DNA of 64,000 nucleotides from Microglena sp. YARC (taxonomy: Eukaryota; Chlorophyta; Chlorophyceae; Chlamydomonadales; Chlamydomonadaceae), in contig CM039462.1 in assembly GCA_022414725.1 (NCBI GenBank), forward strand, positions 124,677,755 through 124,741,754. The letters run 5' to 3'. Shown here one piece after another: positions 50,925-60,853 of the stretch. The notes beneath the pieces were generated by a model. It saw only the letters and a list, made by a program, of their open reading frames with translations. It did not search any database and was not told where the DNA came from. Every line of letters starts with the position of its first letter. Position 1 is the stretch's first letter. A program made the position numbers and the translations under genes.

Positions 50925-51120
50925 ACGCGCGCATTGGGATATATATAGCTTAGGAGCAGCTCGACAGAGATCATGGCGCACATGACAACCAATGTCGTAT
51001 TCCAGTACGTGGGGACAGGTGGCGTCGACAGCCCTTGATTGCGGCACCGAGGACGTGCCGCCAGACCCCCCCCATCTTTGCCGTTGTTGAGCGAGAGAAT
51101 GAAGGCGTGAAATATGGCAA
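50925..51120 (+). pseudogene. Deletion copy of the GIY-YIG gene start
   Basis: Promoter-like GCATTGGGATATATATAG, leader and first codons (MAHMTTNVV) match 52320-52393. It then jumps to the sequence at 52677, removing 290 bp between two ATGTCGT sites (52387 and 52677). The frame is destroyed. Sequence from 51121 to 51288 is not recognised. Confidence 0.85.
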
Positions 51121-51288
51121 GGCTACCAAAGCATGGGACGCAATATCGAAGCGATGCGATATTCCCCGAAAGGGATGTGCCGGTGATTGTTGAGGCAGGG
51201 TCTTACGCAACCGCATGTACTCAAACGAAAGCCGTGTGTATCAAGCAGGCTTGGAAATGGAAAAACGTTGGGGGGTGCATGAGCTCAC

Positions 51289-51765
51289 CTACGTGCGAGG
51301 AGATTTAGCTTCGTAATAGCATGGATCGATACAGAATATACAACTGCACGAAAAACATAACAGCAAGCAGCTCCAGAATGCCCTTTTCCTGAGCGGACGA
51401 TACCCGAATAGCCTTACGTAATCGTCCATGTATCCCCACGTGTTTGCCGTGTACGTCTTTTCTATCTCTACAATCTTCTTCAATCGAGCAGCATTCTGGT
51501 CGTACTCAATTTTGGCACCAGATAATAGGTGGATTGTCGTGCCGTCAAACGTGAACATAGTCTTATTCATCACGTTCGATGTACGCCTGAAGTAGAATGT
51601 CTCTTTGTACAGGTCGAGTATTTCTAAACATTTCTTGGTGTCATCCTCATTATCGAATACCACCGTTCCATGTAAAATAAACTTGTTGCACTTGTCATTC
51701 CACGTACTGCCTGAAACTGTGAAACACACATACATGCTTGTATCCAACTTCTTGAAGTTATCCAT
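51289..51765 (-). CDS. C-terminally anchored hypothetical protein (158 aa)
   Basis: From the internal ATG 51765 (MDNFKKLDTSMYVCFTVSG) the protein is soluble, with alternating strand-like segments (FILHGTVVFDNEDDTKKCL; MFTFDGTTIHLLSGAKIEYD), and ends in a Cys-rich hydrophobic helix (FWSCLLLCFSCSCIFCI) before a short basic tail. This suggests a tail-anchored membrane protein. An upstream in-frame codon at 51801 would add 12 residues. No family recognised. Confidence 0.65.
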   Translation of the reverse strand: MDNFKKLDTSMYVCFTVSGSTWNDKCNKFILHGTVVFDNEDDTKKCLEILDLYKETFYFRRTSNVMNKTMFTFDGTTIHLLSGAKIEYDQNAARLKKIVEIEKTYTANTWGYMDDYVRLFGYRPLRKRAFWSCLLLCFSCSCIFCIDPCYYEAKSPRT

Positions 51766-51994
51766 TGTTTCTGTTTTACACAGAAGAGATAGGGTGCGCA
51801 AAGCAATATACTAGACATAGTCTTGATTTTTTATGCTTGTGAAAAATAAACATGGTATCATTCTCATCAGACAGGTTTCGATTTCTACCCCAGGACGTAA
51901 GGTAATGTGCATGATGTGGATGCATACCGTCATTCCTCAAAGTTGGCATCTGGTGAACGGTGCATTATGTGTGCAAGAGATGCACTCTGGTTAT

Positions 51995-52290
51995 GCTGTC
52001 CGATAGGATAGATAGATAGATAGATAGGATAACGCACTTTATCACGACACATGCCGCATCCTCACACACGCGTCGCGGCGGCTGCTGTCGAGATGATGAT
52101 GCCCACTCTCACTCATTCTCACGCACGCACTCTATCACACGCAAACGGCGGAACACTGTCGAATGTATCAGGCATGCCCGATCCTTGTGTATTGCTGGAG
52201 GTACGATCGCCGGGCATCATAAAGGACCTCCTCGCCCCGAGCATGCATATTTTTCTTTTATTCTCCTCATCATCCTCTTCACTACCGCGT
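51995..52290. repeat. GATA microsatellite, CGGCGG element and 130-bp repeat
   Basis: (GATA)n at 52003-52030, CGGCGG-type elements to 52160, then 52165-52290 with TTGTGTATTGCTGGAGGTAC and TTTTATTCTCCTCATC as at 12.2 and 30.3 kb. No gene from 51802 to 52367. Confidence 0.8.
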
Positions 52291-52330
52291 TATTATGCAC
52301 ATAATAATGGTGTAAACGGCGCGCATTGGG

Positions 52331-52340
52331 ATATATATAG
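52331..52340 (+). promoter_or_regulatory. TATA-like element before the GIY-YIG gene
   Basis: ATATATATAG lies about 30 bp upstream of ATG 52368 and is retained in the deletion copy at 50.94 kb. Confidence 0.4.
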
Positions 52341-52367
52341 GAGCATAGGAGCAGCTCGACAGTGATC

Positions 52368-53846
52368 ATGGCGCACATGACAACCAATGTCGTGTACGCG
52401 TTGGTTGAGCACAAGTTCATTCAGAAAGATGAGATCGTCGTCAAGGTGGGCAGGACGTCGAAGCCCTTTGGGCAGCGACTTTCTCAGTACCCGAAGAACT
52501 CAAAGATGATATTCGCAATCCACGTACTTAATCCGCGTGCTTGTGTGGAGGCTGAGACTGCCCTGCTCCGGTACCTTAGCGGAGATTACCCTCGAGTCAA
52601 GCACCGTCTAGACGTTGGATACGAGTACTACCAACTTGATCGGGTGATGCAGGTGCCGTCTTTCGGGAGATGGCCGATGTCGTATTCCAGTACGTGTGGA
52701 CAGGTGGCGTCGACAACCTTGATTGCTGCACCGAGGACGTGCCACCCATCTTTGCCGTTGTTTGAGCGAGAGAAGGAGAGAGAGAAGACTGTCTCTCGAA
52801 TGGTCGCCAAGATATTCGAGAACGTCTTGAGGAGCAATACCCCACGTTCCGTGGAGGTACTTGCATCTCTTCTGTGCCCTGAGCTGCAGCGCCCCTTTCG
52901 TGGCGTGCCGTTGCACCCCGATCTTCTGAAGATCGTGTTGATAGAGGAGACACTCGCTGATCTGGGGTTTTCGTCCCCGTTCGACACTGAGACAATCATC
53001 CCGAACATGATGACGGTGTTCGACGCCAAGCTCAAGGGAACACAGATGTTCAGCGACTACGCAAACACCGCTAGGCTGTTCAGCCATGCATCGTGCGGCG
53101 TTCGCGACGGGTGGGACCTGCGCAAGGTGTCCAAGGCTGTGAAGATGATCCTGAACGCCGTGGGTCTGGATATGGTGAGCGTGACAAAGCGGGTGCAGGT
53201 CAAGGGAAAGAGAACTCAGGAGGAGAGGAACTACCGCCTGTACCCGGAGAGTGTCTGCCGTATGCTCGAGCTCGTGAAACTTCGTCTTCTGAGCACGGAC
53301 CTCACGCCGCAGCTGCCCTTTCTGGCCACGAGCTGTCCATGTACAGCTCTCCGGGCACAGGCGGTAGTTCCTCTCCTCCTGAGTTCTCTTTCCCTTGACC
53401 TGCACCCGCTTCGTCACGCTCACCATGTCGATACCACGCGCGCGCAGGTCAAGGGCAAGCGCACCAAGGAGGAGAGGAACTACCGCCTGGGCCCGGAGAG
53501 TGTCTCCCGGATGCTGGAGCTCTTGAAACTTCGTCTTCTGCGCACGGACCTCACGCAGACGCCGCTGCCCTTTCGGGTCACGAGCTGTCCATGTACAGCC
53601 ATAGTCCATCGGCAAACAACGGATTGTATTATTCAACAAGCGGCGGAGCCCCTTTCACCTCTTCCCCCAGAGGAGCGACCGGGGGCGACCGGAGGGGAGC
53701 CCCCACAAAGGAGTCCGCGAGGAACCGAGCGGGTGGGCGACCGGAGGGGAGCCCACAGTTCACATCAACCAGCAGACACACTACACACTACACACTACAC
53801 ACTACACACTACTACACACTACACACTACTACACACTACTGTGTAA
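52368..53846 (+). CDS. GIY-YIG/T5orf172-type protein with rearranged 3' end
   Basis: The first 85 residues (VVYALVEHKFIQ, VVKVGRTSKPFGQRLSQYPK, NPRACVEAETALLRYL) match the T5orf172/Bro-associated branch of GIY-YIG nucleases: VYAL and VKVGRT correspond to the GIY and YIG strands, Arg in GQRL is in the helix, Glu in VEAE is the metal ligand. A helical middle region follows. The C-terminal part near 53170-53290 (KRVQVKGKRTQEERNYRL) looks native; after that the frame reads an inverted copy of itself, a second sense copy, and finally a GC-rich repeat, so the last 180 codons are not original. Possible DNA nicking role. Confidence 0.75.
   Translation: MAHMTTNVVYALVEHKFIQKDEIVVKVGRTSKPFGQRLSQYPKNSKMIFAIHVLNPRACVEAETALLRYLSGDYPRVKHRLDVGYEYYQLDRVMQVPSFGRWPMSYSSTCGQVASTTLIAAPRTCHPSLPLFEREKEREKTVSRMVAKIFENVLRSNTPRSVEVLASLLCPELQRPFRGVPLHPDLLKIVLIEETLADLGFSSPFDTETIIPNMMTVFDAKLKGTQMFSDYANTARLFSHASCGVRDGWDLRKVSKAVKMILNAVGLDMVSVTKRVQVKGKRTQEERNYRLYPESVCRMLELVKLRLLSTDLTPQLPFLATSCPCTALRAQAVVPLLLSSLSLDLHPLRHAHHVDTTRAQVKGKRTKEERNYRLGPESVSRMLELLKLRLLRTDLTQTPLPFRVTSCPCTAIVHRQTTDCIIQQAAEPLSPLPPEERPGATGGEPPQRSPRGTERVGDRRGAHSSHQPADTLHTTHYTLHTTTHYTLLHTTV
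53170..53590. repeat. Sense-antisense-sense triplication
   Basis: 53170-53252 reappears inverted at 53346-53440 and again in direct orientation at 53446-53500 and on. Arms of about 80 bp are nearly perfect. AGCTGT-CCATGT-ACAGCT sits at the turn. Typical of template switching or foldback synthesis. Confidence 0.85.
53637..53845 (+). repeat. GC-rich interspersed repeat, copy 4, and ACACACT microsatellite
   Basis: The repeat runs to about 53768 (CACATCAACCAGC), followed by (ACACACT)n to 53838. An H-family copy follows at 53926-53990. Confidence 0.85.
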
Positions 53847-54073
53847 CTAACTGTCAAGTTTTACACAATGTGTATGTTGTTTGTAAAAGATTCACTGTAA
53901 CACTTGGGCGTTTTCCGATGTTTCGTCTCAAGCAGACTTCTGCTCGACAACTATGTCGGGAGTATGAAAGAGGAATCGCGGGACACACGGCGGCAATACG
54001 CTTCGGTATCACACCGCAATGAGAAAAAATAAATTCAGGCCAAATTTTCTATATGGAGACCATCCCACAATTG

Positions 54074-54567
54074 CTACCTCCATGAGGTGAGCTGAGTCCA
54101 CAAAGAGCGAGCGGAGGAGTTCGGTACTGCACCACTCTTCAACGTGACTGCAGTTGCATCATCCACCTCCAGCATGGTCGTGCTGCAATTTCTCCTCACA
54201 CCAGTGAACATCCCACGCACAAGACCATTCATGGCATCAATATTTTGGGTGGTGGCACCGATTACAAACTCTTCCAGGAGCGCCTTGGCAAATTGCTGCT
54301 CATCCATGGGAGAGTTCACAAGAGTGGCAAGAGCTCGAATGACAACATCCGTCCAAGTGCGCGTCGGACTGCAACAGCAAGAGATAAACGAATGTTGTGT
54401 GTCATTTGCTAGCATGTTCTACGGCAAGTAGTGTGGCGTAACACATATCGTTCGGCTATCATCAAGCAAGCATGTACAAACCTTAGCCTCTTGATGCGAC
54501 GATCATATGCCGCTCTTGCAGCCGGGTGTTGTGAAAGCAAAGCATCTAGTTCAGCGTCGCCATCCAT
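54074..54567 (-). CDS. Hypothetical protein from a spliced gene (two exons)
   Basis: Exon 1 (54567-54482) encodes MDGDAELDALLSQHPAARAA and YDRRIKRL. A 113-nt intron (54481-54369) has donor AAG|GTTTGT and acceptor TTATCTCTTGCTGTTGCAG. Exon 2 (54368-54074) continues in phase as SPTRTWTDVVIRALATLVNS to QLTSWR and stop. Exons total 381 nt (126 aa); the frame is broken without splicing. A stop palindrome is present. Helical protein, no family recognised. It indicates expression in a nucleus with a spliceosome. Confidence 0.65.
54076..54088 (-). terminator. Stop palindrome of the spliced gene
   Basis: ACCTC-cat-GAGGT overlaps the TAG stop. Confidence 0.5.
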
Positions 54568-54647
54568 GAACTGCAATAAAGAACATGAATGGAGACTTTT
54601 TTATACCCCCATGCAGTCAAAGCCATCAAAAAATCCGCTATCGAGCC

Positions 54648-54775
54648 TCCGGCATTCTTCAGTATTTATTTGTTGTTGAAATAATTGTTGTTACAGAGAT
54701 GGAGAGTCTTCTTTCAGAGGTGTTCATGTGAACACGTTTAAAATAGGGATTGATTGATGGATGATTCTTATTTTT
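54648..54775 (+). repeat. Single 113-bp repeat unit
   Basis: One unit with GTTCATGTGAACACGTTTAA, ending where the zinc-finger pseudogene tail begins. Confidence 0.85.
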
Positions 54776-54784
54776 TCTTCGTAG

Positions 54785-55954
54785 TCAATGGTGAACCATA
54801 ATACCTTGGTGACAGTTGAGATGTTGTTCCAATTCGCCTTTGGTCACGAATGATTTACCACATCCTCCTTCGTAATCGCAATGGTGATCCTTAATACCTT
54901 GGTGACCTTTGAGATGTCGATTCAATCCGCCTTTCGTCCCGAATTATTTACCACATCCTCCTTCGTAATCACAATGGTGAATACCTCGGTGACAGTTGAG
55001 ATGTCGAGTCAATCCGCCTTTGGTCACGAATGATTTACCACACCCTCCTTCGTAGTCACAATGGTGAACCATAATACCTTGGTGAAATTTGAGATGTTGT
55101 TCCAATTCGCCTTTGGTCACGAATGATTTACCACATCCTCCTTCGTAATCGCAATGGTGATCCTTAATACCTTGGTGACCTTTGAGATGTCGATTCAATC
55201 CGCCTTTCGTCCCGAATGATTTACCACATCCTCCTTCGTAATCACAATGGTGAATACCTCGGTGACAGTTGAGATGTCGAGTCAATCCGCCTTTGGTCAC
55301 GAATGATTTACCACACCCTCCTTCGTAGTCACAATGGTGAACCATAATACCTTGGTGAAATTTGAGATGTCTATCCAATTCGCCTTTGGTCACGAATGAT
55401 TTACCACATCCTTCGTAATCGCAATGGTGATCCTTAATACCTTGGTGACCTATGAGATGTCGATTCAATCCGCCTTTCGTCCCGAATGATTTACCACATC
55501 CTCCTTCGTAATCACAATGGTGAATACCTCGGTGACAGTTGAGATGTTGTTCCAATTCGCCTTTGGTCACGAATGATTTACCACATCCTTCGTAATCGCA
55601 ATGGTGATCCTTAATACCTTGGTGACCTTTGAGATGTCGATTCAATCCGCCTTTCGTCCCGAATGATTTACCACATCCTCCTTCGTAATCACAATGGTGA
55701 ATACCTCGGTGACAGTTGAGATGTTGTTCCAATTCGCCTTTGGTCACGAATGATTTACCACATCCTCCTTCGTAATCACAATGGTGAACCATAATACCTC
55801 GTTGACCTTTGAGATGTTGATTCAATTCGCCTTTGGTCACGGATGAAATACCACACCCTCTTTCATAATAACAATTGTGTTCCTTAATACCTTGGTGAAA
55901 TTTGAGATGTTGATTCAAATCGCCTTTTTTATCTAGCAGGCTTTCGACACACAA
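54785..55954 (-). pseudogene. Divergent C2H2-type zinc-finger array with nonsense codon
   Basis: Fingers of the form HHCDYEGGCGKSFVTKGELE followed by QHLKFHQGI: Cys spacing x4 or x5, His spacing x3. About ten fingers of 27-30 residues precede TAA 54944-54946, which stands where other copies have TCA (Ser of GKSF). The frame resumes for almost two more fingers before a 2-nt loss ends it near 54785. Linkers lack TGEKP, unlike the array at 44 kb, so the two have separate origins. Alternating near-identical finger pairs point to recent internal amplification. The shortened product could still bind DNA. Confidence 0.85.
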
Positions 55955-56089
55955 AAAATGAGCTGTGATTATTCAACCCGAGTTTAACAAAGATGCAGCA
56001 AACCAGGCTCGAGAATGGGGAAAGCAAGCTTACAAAGTGTTGCCTTCATCAGATGTCGAGGAGCTCATCAATACTGTCACGTCACAAAT

Positions 56090-56914
56090 TCAAATCATGA
56101 TGGAATTCGGAGAGTATCTAAGAAGAATCTTGACACAGGACGCATTCGCATACATCAGTGCCGACCTCCCATGACATTCGGTCGCCAACACTTGTGTGTA
56201 GGGGGAATGCCGAAGAAGAATCTTGACACAGGCCGCGTGACCATGGAAACACGCCATCATCAATGCCGACAATCCGAAATGATCGGTCGCCAGCACTTGT
56301 GTGTCGGGGGAATGTCGAAGCAGAATCTTGACACAGGCCGCGTGACCATGGATACATGCCCACATCAATGCCGACATCCCATGATTGTCTGTCGCCAGCA
56401 CTTGTTCGTTCGGGGAGTATCTAAGAAGAATCTTGACACATGCTGCATTCGCATGCCCCCCCTGAATGCCACAAGCACGCATCAGTGCCGACATCCCATG
56501 ATTATTCGTCGCAAGCACTTGCTCGTTCGGAGAGTTCCTAATGAGAATCTCGACCAGGGAGACGTTGCCCTGTTTACAGCCCCCAATCAATGCCGTCTCC
56601 CCAGAGTAGTTCGGAGGCTTCGCAAGAAGCATCGCCGCCATCGAAACTGCATCGGCCTCGTTATCCAGCATCCGTTCGCAAGTCCCCATGGCACCGAGGT
56701 CGCATTGCATGCGGAACAGTGTGTTCTTGTTGAGGGTTTTGGCCTCTCGCATGGCAAGCTCCAGCCGATCCGACCATGCGAACCCGCCGCGGATGGCTTT
56801 GTTGGTGCACAAAATTGCGGTCTCGCCGCAGAGCGTCGCGATGGAACGGATCAACGGGAACGGTAACATCTCAACGTGGAAAGATGAAGAAGACACCGAC
56901 GAAGACGAAGACAT
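56090..56914 (-). CDS. Ankyrin-repeat protein (274 aa)
   Basis: N-terminal Ser-rich start, then an F-box-like hydrophobic stretch (MLPFPLIRSIATLCGETAIL), and five ankyrin repeats of 33-34 residues such as HGMSALMWACIHGHAACVKI followed by LLRHSPDTQVLATD. More canonical than the 37-residue family. The last repeat is short (SALMYANASCVKILLRYSPN). A weak palindrome (AATTC/GAATT) surrounds the stop. Likely protein-protein adaptor. Confidence 0.85.
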   Translation of the reverse strand: MSSSSSVSSSSFHVEMLPFPLIRSIATLCGETAILCTNKAIRGGFAWSDRLELAMREAKTLNKNTLFRMQCDLGAMGTCERMLDNEADAVSMAAMLLAKPPNYSGETALIGGCKQGNVSLVEILIRNSPNEQVLATNNHGMSALMRACGIQGGHANAACVKILLRYSPNEQVLATDNHGMSALMWACIHGHAACVKILLRHSPDTQVLATDHFGLSALMMACFHGHAACVKILLRHSPYTQVLATECHGRSALMYANASCVKILLRYSPNSIMI

Positions 56915-57334
56915 TTTCTCGTTCGCGGTGGTGGTTGCTGAGCCACCACCGATGACTAGCGGTTTTCCAAAAGAGGAGAATAGGGGGGTCTCTGAGGCTG
57001 TTAAAGTACAGGGAATCGATCAATCTTTACACTCGTCGTGAAACGTGTTGTGTACGGTCACACTGGAGTGTTTATTTTGCAGTTCAAATCAGTCATGGGA
57101 TGTGAGTTTCGTGACCTCTTTTTGCCTGCAGTTGTCTTCAACAGCAACCTTAATGTATGTTGTGTTGGGGTTTCCTTGGTTTTATGTACGGTGTGTGGTT
57201 TGTGCAGTTCACAACAATCTTGAATTGCAACGTTTTACAAAGTTGATGGTTGAGAGCTGCTTCTTGGCCTGATAAGTAAAGATTGTCGCACACCTTGAAC
57301 AAGTTATCGATATGCATCTTATTGAGGTCAGCAT

Positions 57335-58548
57335 ATTATTGTTCATGTGAACACGTTTTAAATAGGGATTGATGTGAGCCTCCGGCATTCTTCTTCAGTA
57401 TTTATTTTTTGTTGAAATAATTGTTGTTACAGAGATGGAGAGTCTTTTCAGAGGTGTTCATGTGAACACGTTTTAAATAGGGATTGATGTGAGCCTCCGG
57501 CATTCTTCTTCAGTATTTATTTTTTGTTGAAATAATTGTTGTTACAGAGATGGAGAGTCTTTTCAGAGGTGTTCATGTGAACACGTTTAAAATAGGGATT
57601 GATGTGAGCCTCCGGCATTCTTCTTCAGTATTTATTTTTTGTTGAAATAATTGTTGTTACAGAGATGGAGAGTCTTTTCAGAGGTGTTCATGTGAACACG
57701 TTTTAAATAGGGATTGATGTGAGCCTCCGGCATTCTTCTTCAGTATTTATTTTTTGTTGAAATAATTGTTGTTACAGAGATGGAGAGTCTTTTCAGAGGT
57801 GTTCATGTGAACACGTTTAAAATAGGGATTGATGTGAGCCTCCGGCATTCTTCTTCAGTATTTATTTTTTGTTGAAATAATTGTTGTTACAGAGATGGAG
57901 AGTCTTTTCAGAGGTGTTCATGTGAACACGTTTTAAATAGGGATTGATGTGAGCCTCCGGCATTCTTCTTCAGTATTTATTTTTTGTTGAAATAATTGTT
58001 GTTACAGAGATGGAGAGTCTTTTCAGAGGTGTTCATGTGAACACGTTTTAAATAGGGATTGATGTGAGCCTCCGGCATTCTTCTTCAGTATTTATTTTTT
58101 GTTGAAATAATTGTTGTTACAGAGATGGAGAGTCTTTTCAGAGGTGTTCATGTGAACACGTTTTAAATAGGGATTGATGTGAGCCTCCGGCATTCTTCTT
58201 CAGTATTTATTTTTTGTTGAAATAATTGTTGTTACAGAGATGGAGAGTCTTTTCAGAGGTGTTCATGTGAACACGTTTTAAATAGGGATTGATGTGAGCC
58301 TCCGGCATTCTTCTTCAGTATTTATTTTTTGTTGAAATAATTGTTGTTACAGAGATGGAGAGTCTTTTCAGAGGTGTTCCTGTGAACACGTTTAAAATAG
58401 GGATTGATGTGAGCCTCCGGCATTCTTCTTCAGTATTTATTTTTTGTTGAAATAATTGTTGTTACAGAGATGGAGAGTCTTTTCAGAGGTGTTCATGTGA
58501 ACACGTTTTAAATAGGGATTGATGTGAGCCTCCGGCATTCTTCATACA
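57335..58548 (+). repeat. 115-116-bp tandem array, about 10 units
   Basis: Same unit as the 46.8-kb array, but nearly all units have the TTCTTC form and most have TTTTAAATAGGG in place of TTTAAAATAGGG, so the arrays were amplified separately. Ends with CATACAATTTTTCGGTCAAT, again just before a gene. Nothing is recognised at 56915-57334. Confidence 0.95.
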
Positions 58549-58698
58549 ATTTTTCGGTCAATCAAATGATTCTCGCGTTCGTTCTGTATTTTGGGGGGCC
58601 TTGGAGTGAGACCACATCCTTTTAGTCCGTTTATCAACCGAGGCATAAGAAACAATGCGTCAAACAATGTATTATTGTTTGCTAATGCATATATTAAA

Positions 58699-58980
58699 AT
58701 GGATGTAACTCAAGTTTTGCAACACCCTCCATCAATCGACAAAAATCTTGCCACACAACTTGTATGCATTGTTATGCAATGGATACACTCAACAGGCAAG
58801 TATCCGCCAAATATTGAAATCAATTGCGAACGGCTCATCAAATGGTATCAAAACAACGAAAACAAACCTGAACTCCGCGATCAAATCATTTCAGACTACA
58901 ACGTTTTGTACGGAACCATGGCCTTTCAGAATTTTGCAATCAAATCATGCAATGTAGCACCCAAATCTTCTCAACCATGA
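58699..58980 (+). CDS. Hypothetical protein (93 aa)
   Basis: MDVTQVLQHPPSIDKNLATQ opens a helical protein with LVCIVMQWIHSTGKYPPNIE and YNVLYGTMAFQNFAIKSCN. Start at 58699 follows GCATATATTAAA; the longer frame from 58591 reads array-flank sequence. No family recognised. Confidence 0.55.
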   Translation: MDVTQVLQHPPSIDKNLATQLVCIVMQWIHSTGKYPPNIEINCERLIKWYQNNENKPELRDQIISDYNVLYGTMAFQNFAIKSCNVAPKSSQP

Positions 58981-59148
58981 CAATGTCCGAAGATGCCGAT
59001 TTGTCTATTTTCTGGAATGTGACATTTTAATACCAATCGTTTTCTCCCGCCACATGTATCATCTGTCCAATAAGATGCATGCCTCCTCCGCGAAAACGGC
59101 GGGACACTGTCGACACCTACGTCGCACTCCACAGGGTTCGAAAACGTT

Positions 59149-59367
59149 ATGATATCTTATGAAGAGTTTGAGCATCCCGGCAAGCTCACGGTGTCAAGGA
59201 GCCCGCACCAAGCTGCCATGGATGATGTCATGTGTAGCGTTTTTCACGGACCCAACGTCGTGCGCATCGTGGCAGACAACATGGGTTTCGAATACCTCTC
59301 CCGTGCTCCTCAGCATCGGTACTCTGATGAGATAGAGGGGATGTTTTATGGTCTCAATGACGCATGA
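59149..59367 (+). CDS. Short hypothetical protein (72 aa)
   Basis: MISYEEFEHPGKLTVSRSPH, then VFHGPNVVRIVADNMGFEYL. Balanced composition, no recognised domain, no palindrome. Confidence 0.4.
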   Translation: MISYEEFEHPGKLTVSRSPHQAAMDDVMCSVFHGPNVVRIVADNMGFEYLSRAPQHRYSDEIEGMFYGLNDA

Positions 59368-59419
59368 ACTGAACATAGAGCTGGGTAAACTATATCCATA
59401 CAAGATATCCCGAAATAAA

Positions 59420-60560
59420 TAGCTTGGTTTTACATAAGCGCAAACCCCAACATCACGTGGGATATTATACGAGATAATCCATATAAACTATGATTACAGC
59501 GGAAATAAATAGCCACATCTCGAGACGGGTCAAATGTATGGAACACAAGTGGGATTGGCGTTTATTGAGTTATAATCCATGTTTGACGCGGGAGGTTATC
59601 GAATGCTATCCAGACAAACCATGGAATTGGTACTGGATCAGCAGAAACCCCTGCATCACATGGGATATTATACAAGCCAACCCAGATAAACCATGGGACT
59701 GGCGTGGATTGAGCGCAAACCCAAATTTCATATGGGATATTATTAAAGCCAACCCTGATAAACAATGGGACTGGCGTGAATTGAGCGCAAACCCACATAT
59801 CACATGGGATATGATACAAACCAACCCAGATAAACCATGGGATTGGTATTATATCAGCAAAAACCCTTGCGTCAAATGGTTTATTGTCAAAGCCAACCCC
59901 GACAAACCATGGAACTGGTGTGGATTGAGCGCAAACCCCAGCATCACATGGGAGATTATACAAGACAACCCTGATAAACCATAGGATTGGTTTTTTATTA
60001 GCAGAAACCCCAATATCACATGGAATATTATACAATCCAACCCAGATAAACAATGGAATTGGAACTGGATCAGCGCAAACCCCAACATCTCTTGGGATGT
60101 TGTACAAGCCAACCCTGATAAACCATGGGATAGGTACTGGATCAGCGCAAACCCCAATATCACATGGGATATTGTGCAATCCAACCCCGACAAACCATGG
60201 AATTGGACCTGGATCAGCGCAAACCCCAATATCACTTGGGATATTATACAAGCCAACCCCAACAAATCATGGATTTGGTACTGGATCAGCAGAAACCCCA
60301 ACATCACATGGGATATTATCCAAGCCTACCCCGACAAACCATGGAATTGGTACTGGATCAGCAAAACCCTACATATCCCATGTGATATTATCAAAGCCAA
60401 CCCCGACAAACCATGGGACTGGCGTGGATTGAGCGCAAACCCCAATATCACGTGGGATGTTATCGTAGCAAACCTCGATAACCCATGGAATTGGTATGAG
60501 TTGAGCTCAAACCCCAATATGTTTGTTATCTACCCAAGACATTTGCGATATCATACGTAG
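59420..60560 (+). pseudogene. W/NP-repeat protein with a nonsense codon
   Basis: From ATG 59490, about 14 units of 24 residues: NPDKPWNWYWISRNPCITWD followed by IIQA. TAG 59982-59984 replaces TGG of KPWDW; the frame then continues to 60560 with about eight more units. A further unit in front (ANPNITWDIIRDNPYK at 59430-59490) ends in a stop just before the ATG, so the original array was longer. Similar tryptophan-rich repeats occur in large-virus proteins of unknown function. Units near 60366-60390 are damaged (KTLHIPCD). Confidence 0.8.
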
Positions 60561-60853
60561 ATGTAGAGCAGCAAGAACCATTCAGAAAATATGGCGATAC
60601 GTCAATACAAACCCGAGTTATAATGTATGTCAACACAGGCTCTTTAGGGAATATAATGAAATGGTTTATTATTAAATTATTATTATCTTTTCAAATCGGG
60701 CCACTCAAAATCGTACTCCTCGTCCACACGACGCCACGGTGGCTTGCGCAGCCTCATCAATGCGGATCATGTAGTCGAGTCAGCCACTCGTCTGTATATC
60801 CCGGTGTCTCACATGCAGAAGCAGGGGGCACACAAGCCAAGCTCACCTATTCT

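Noticed and set aside
52608..53639. A 343-codon minus-strand frame.
   Set aside because: Antisense of the GIY-YIG gene; its apparent internal repeats come from the inverted copy at 53346-53440.
33287..59984. A variant genetic code reading TAA/TAG as an amino acid.
   Set aside because: Internal stops replace Glu, Ser and Trp codons judged from paralogous repeats, and many genes clearly end at TAA or TAG inside palindromes.
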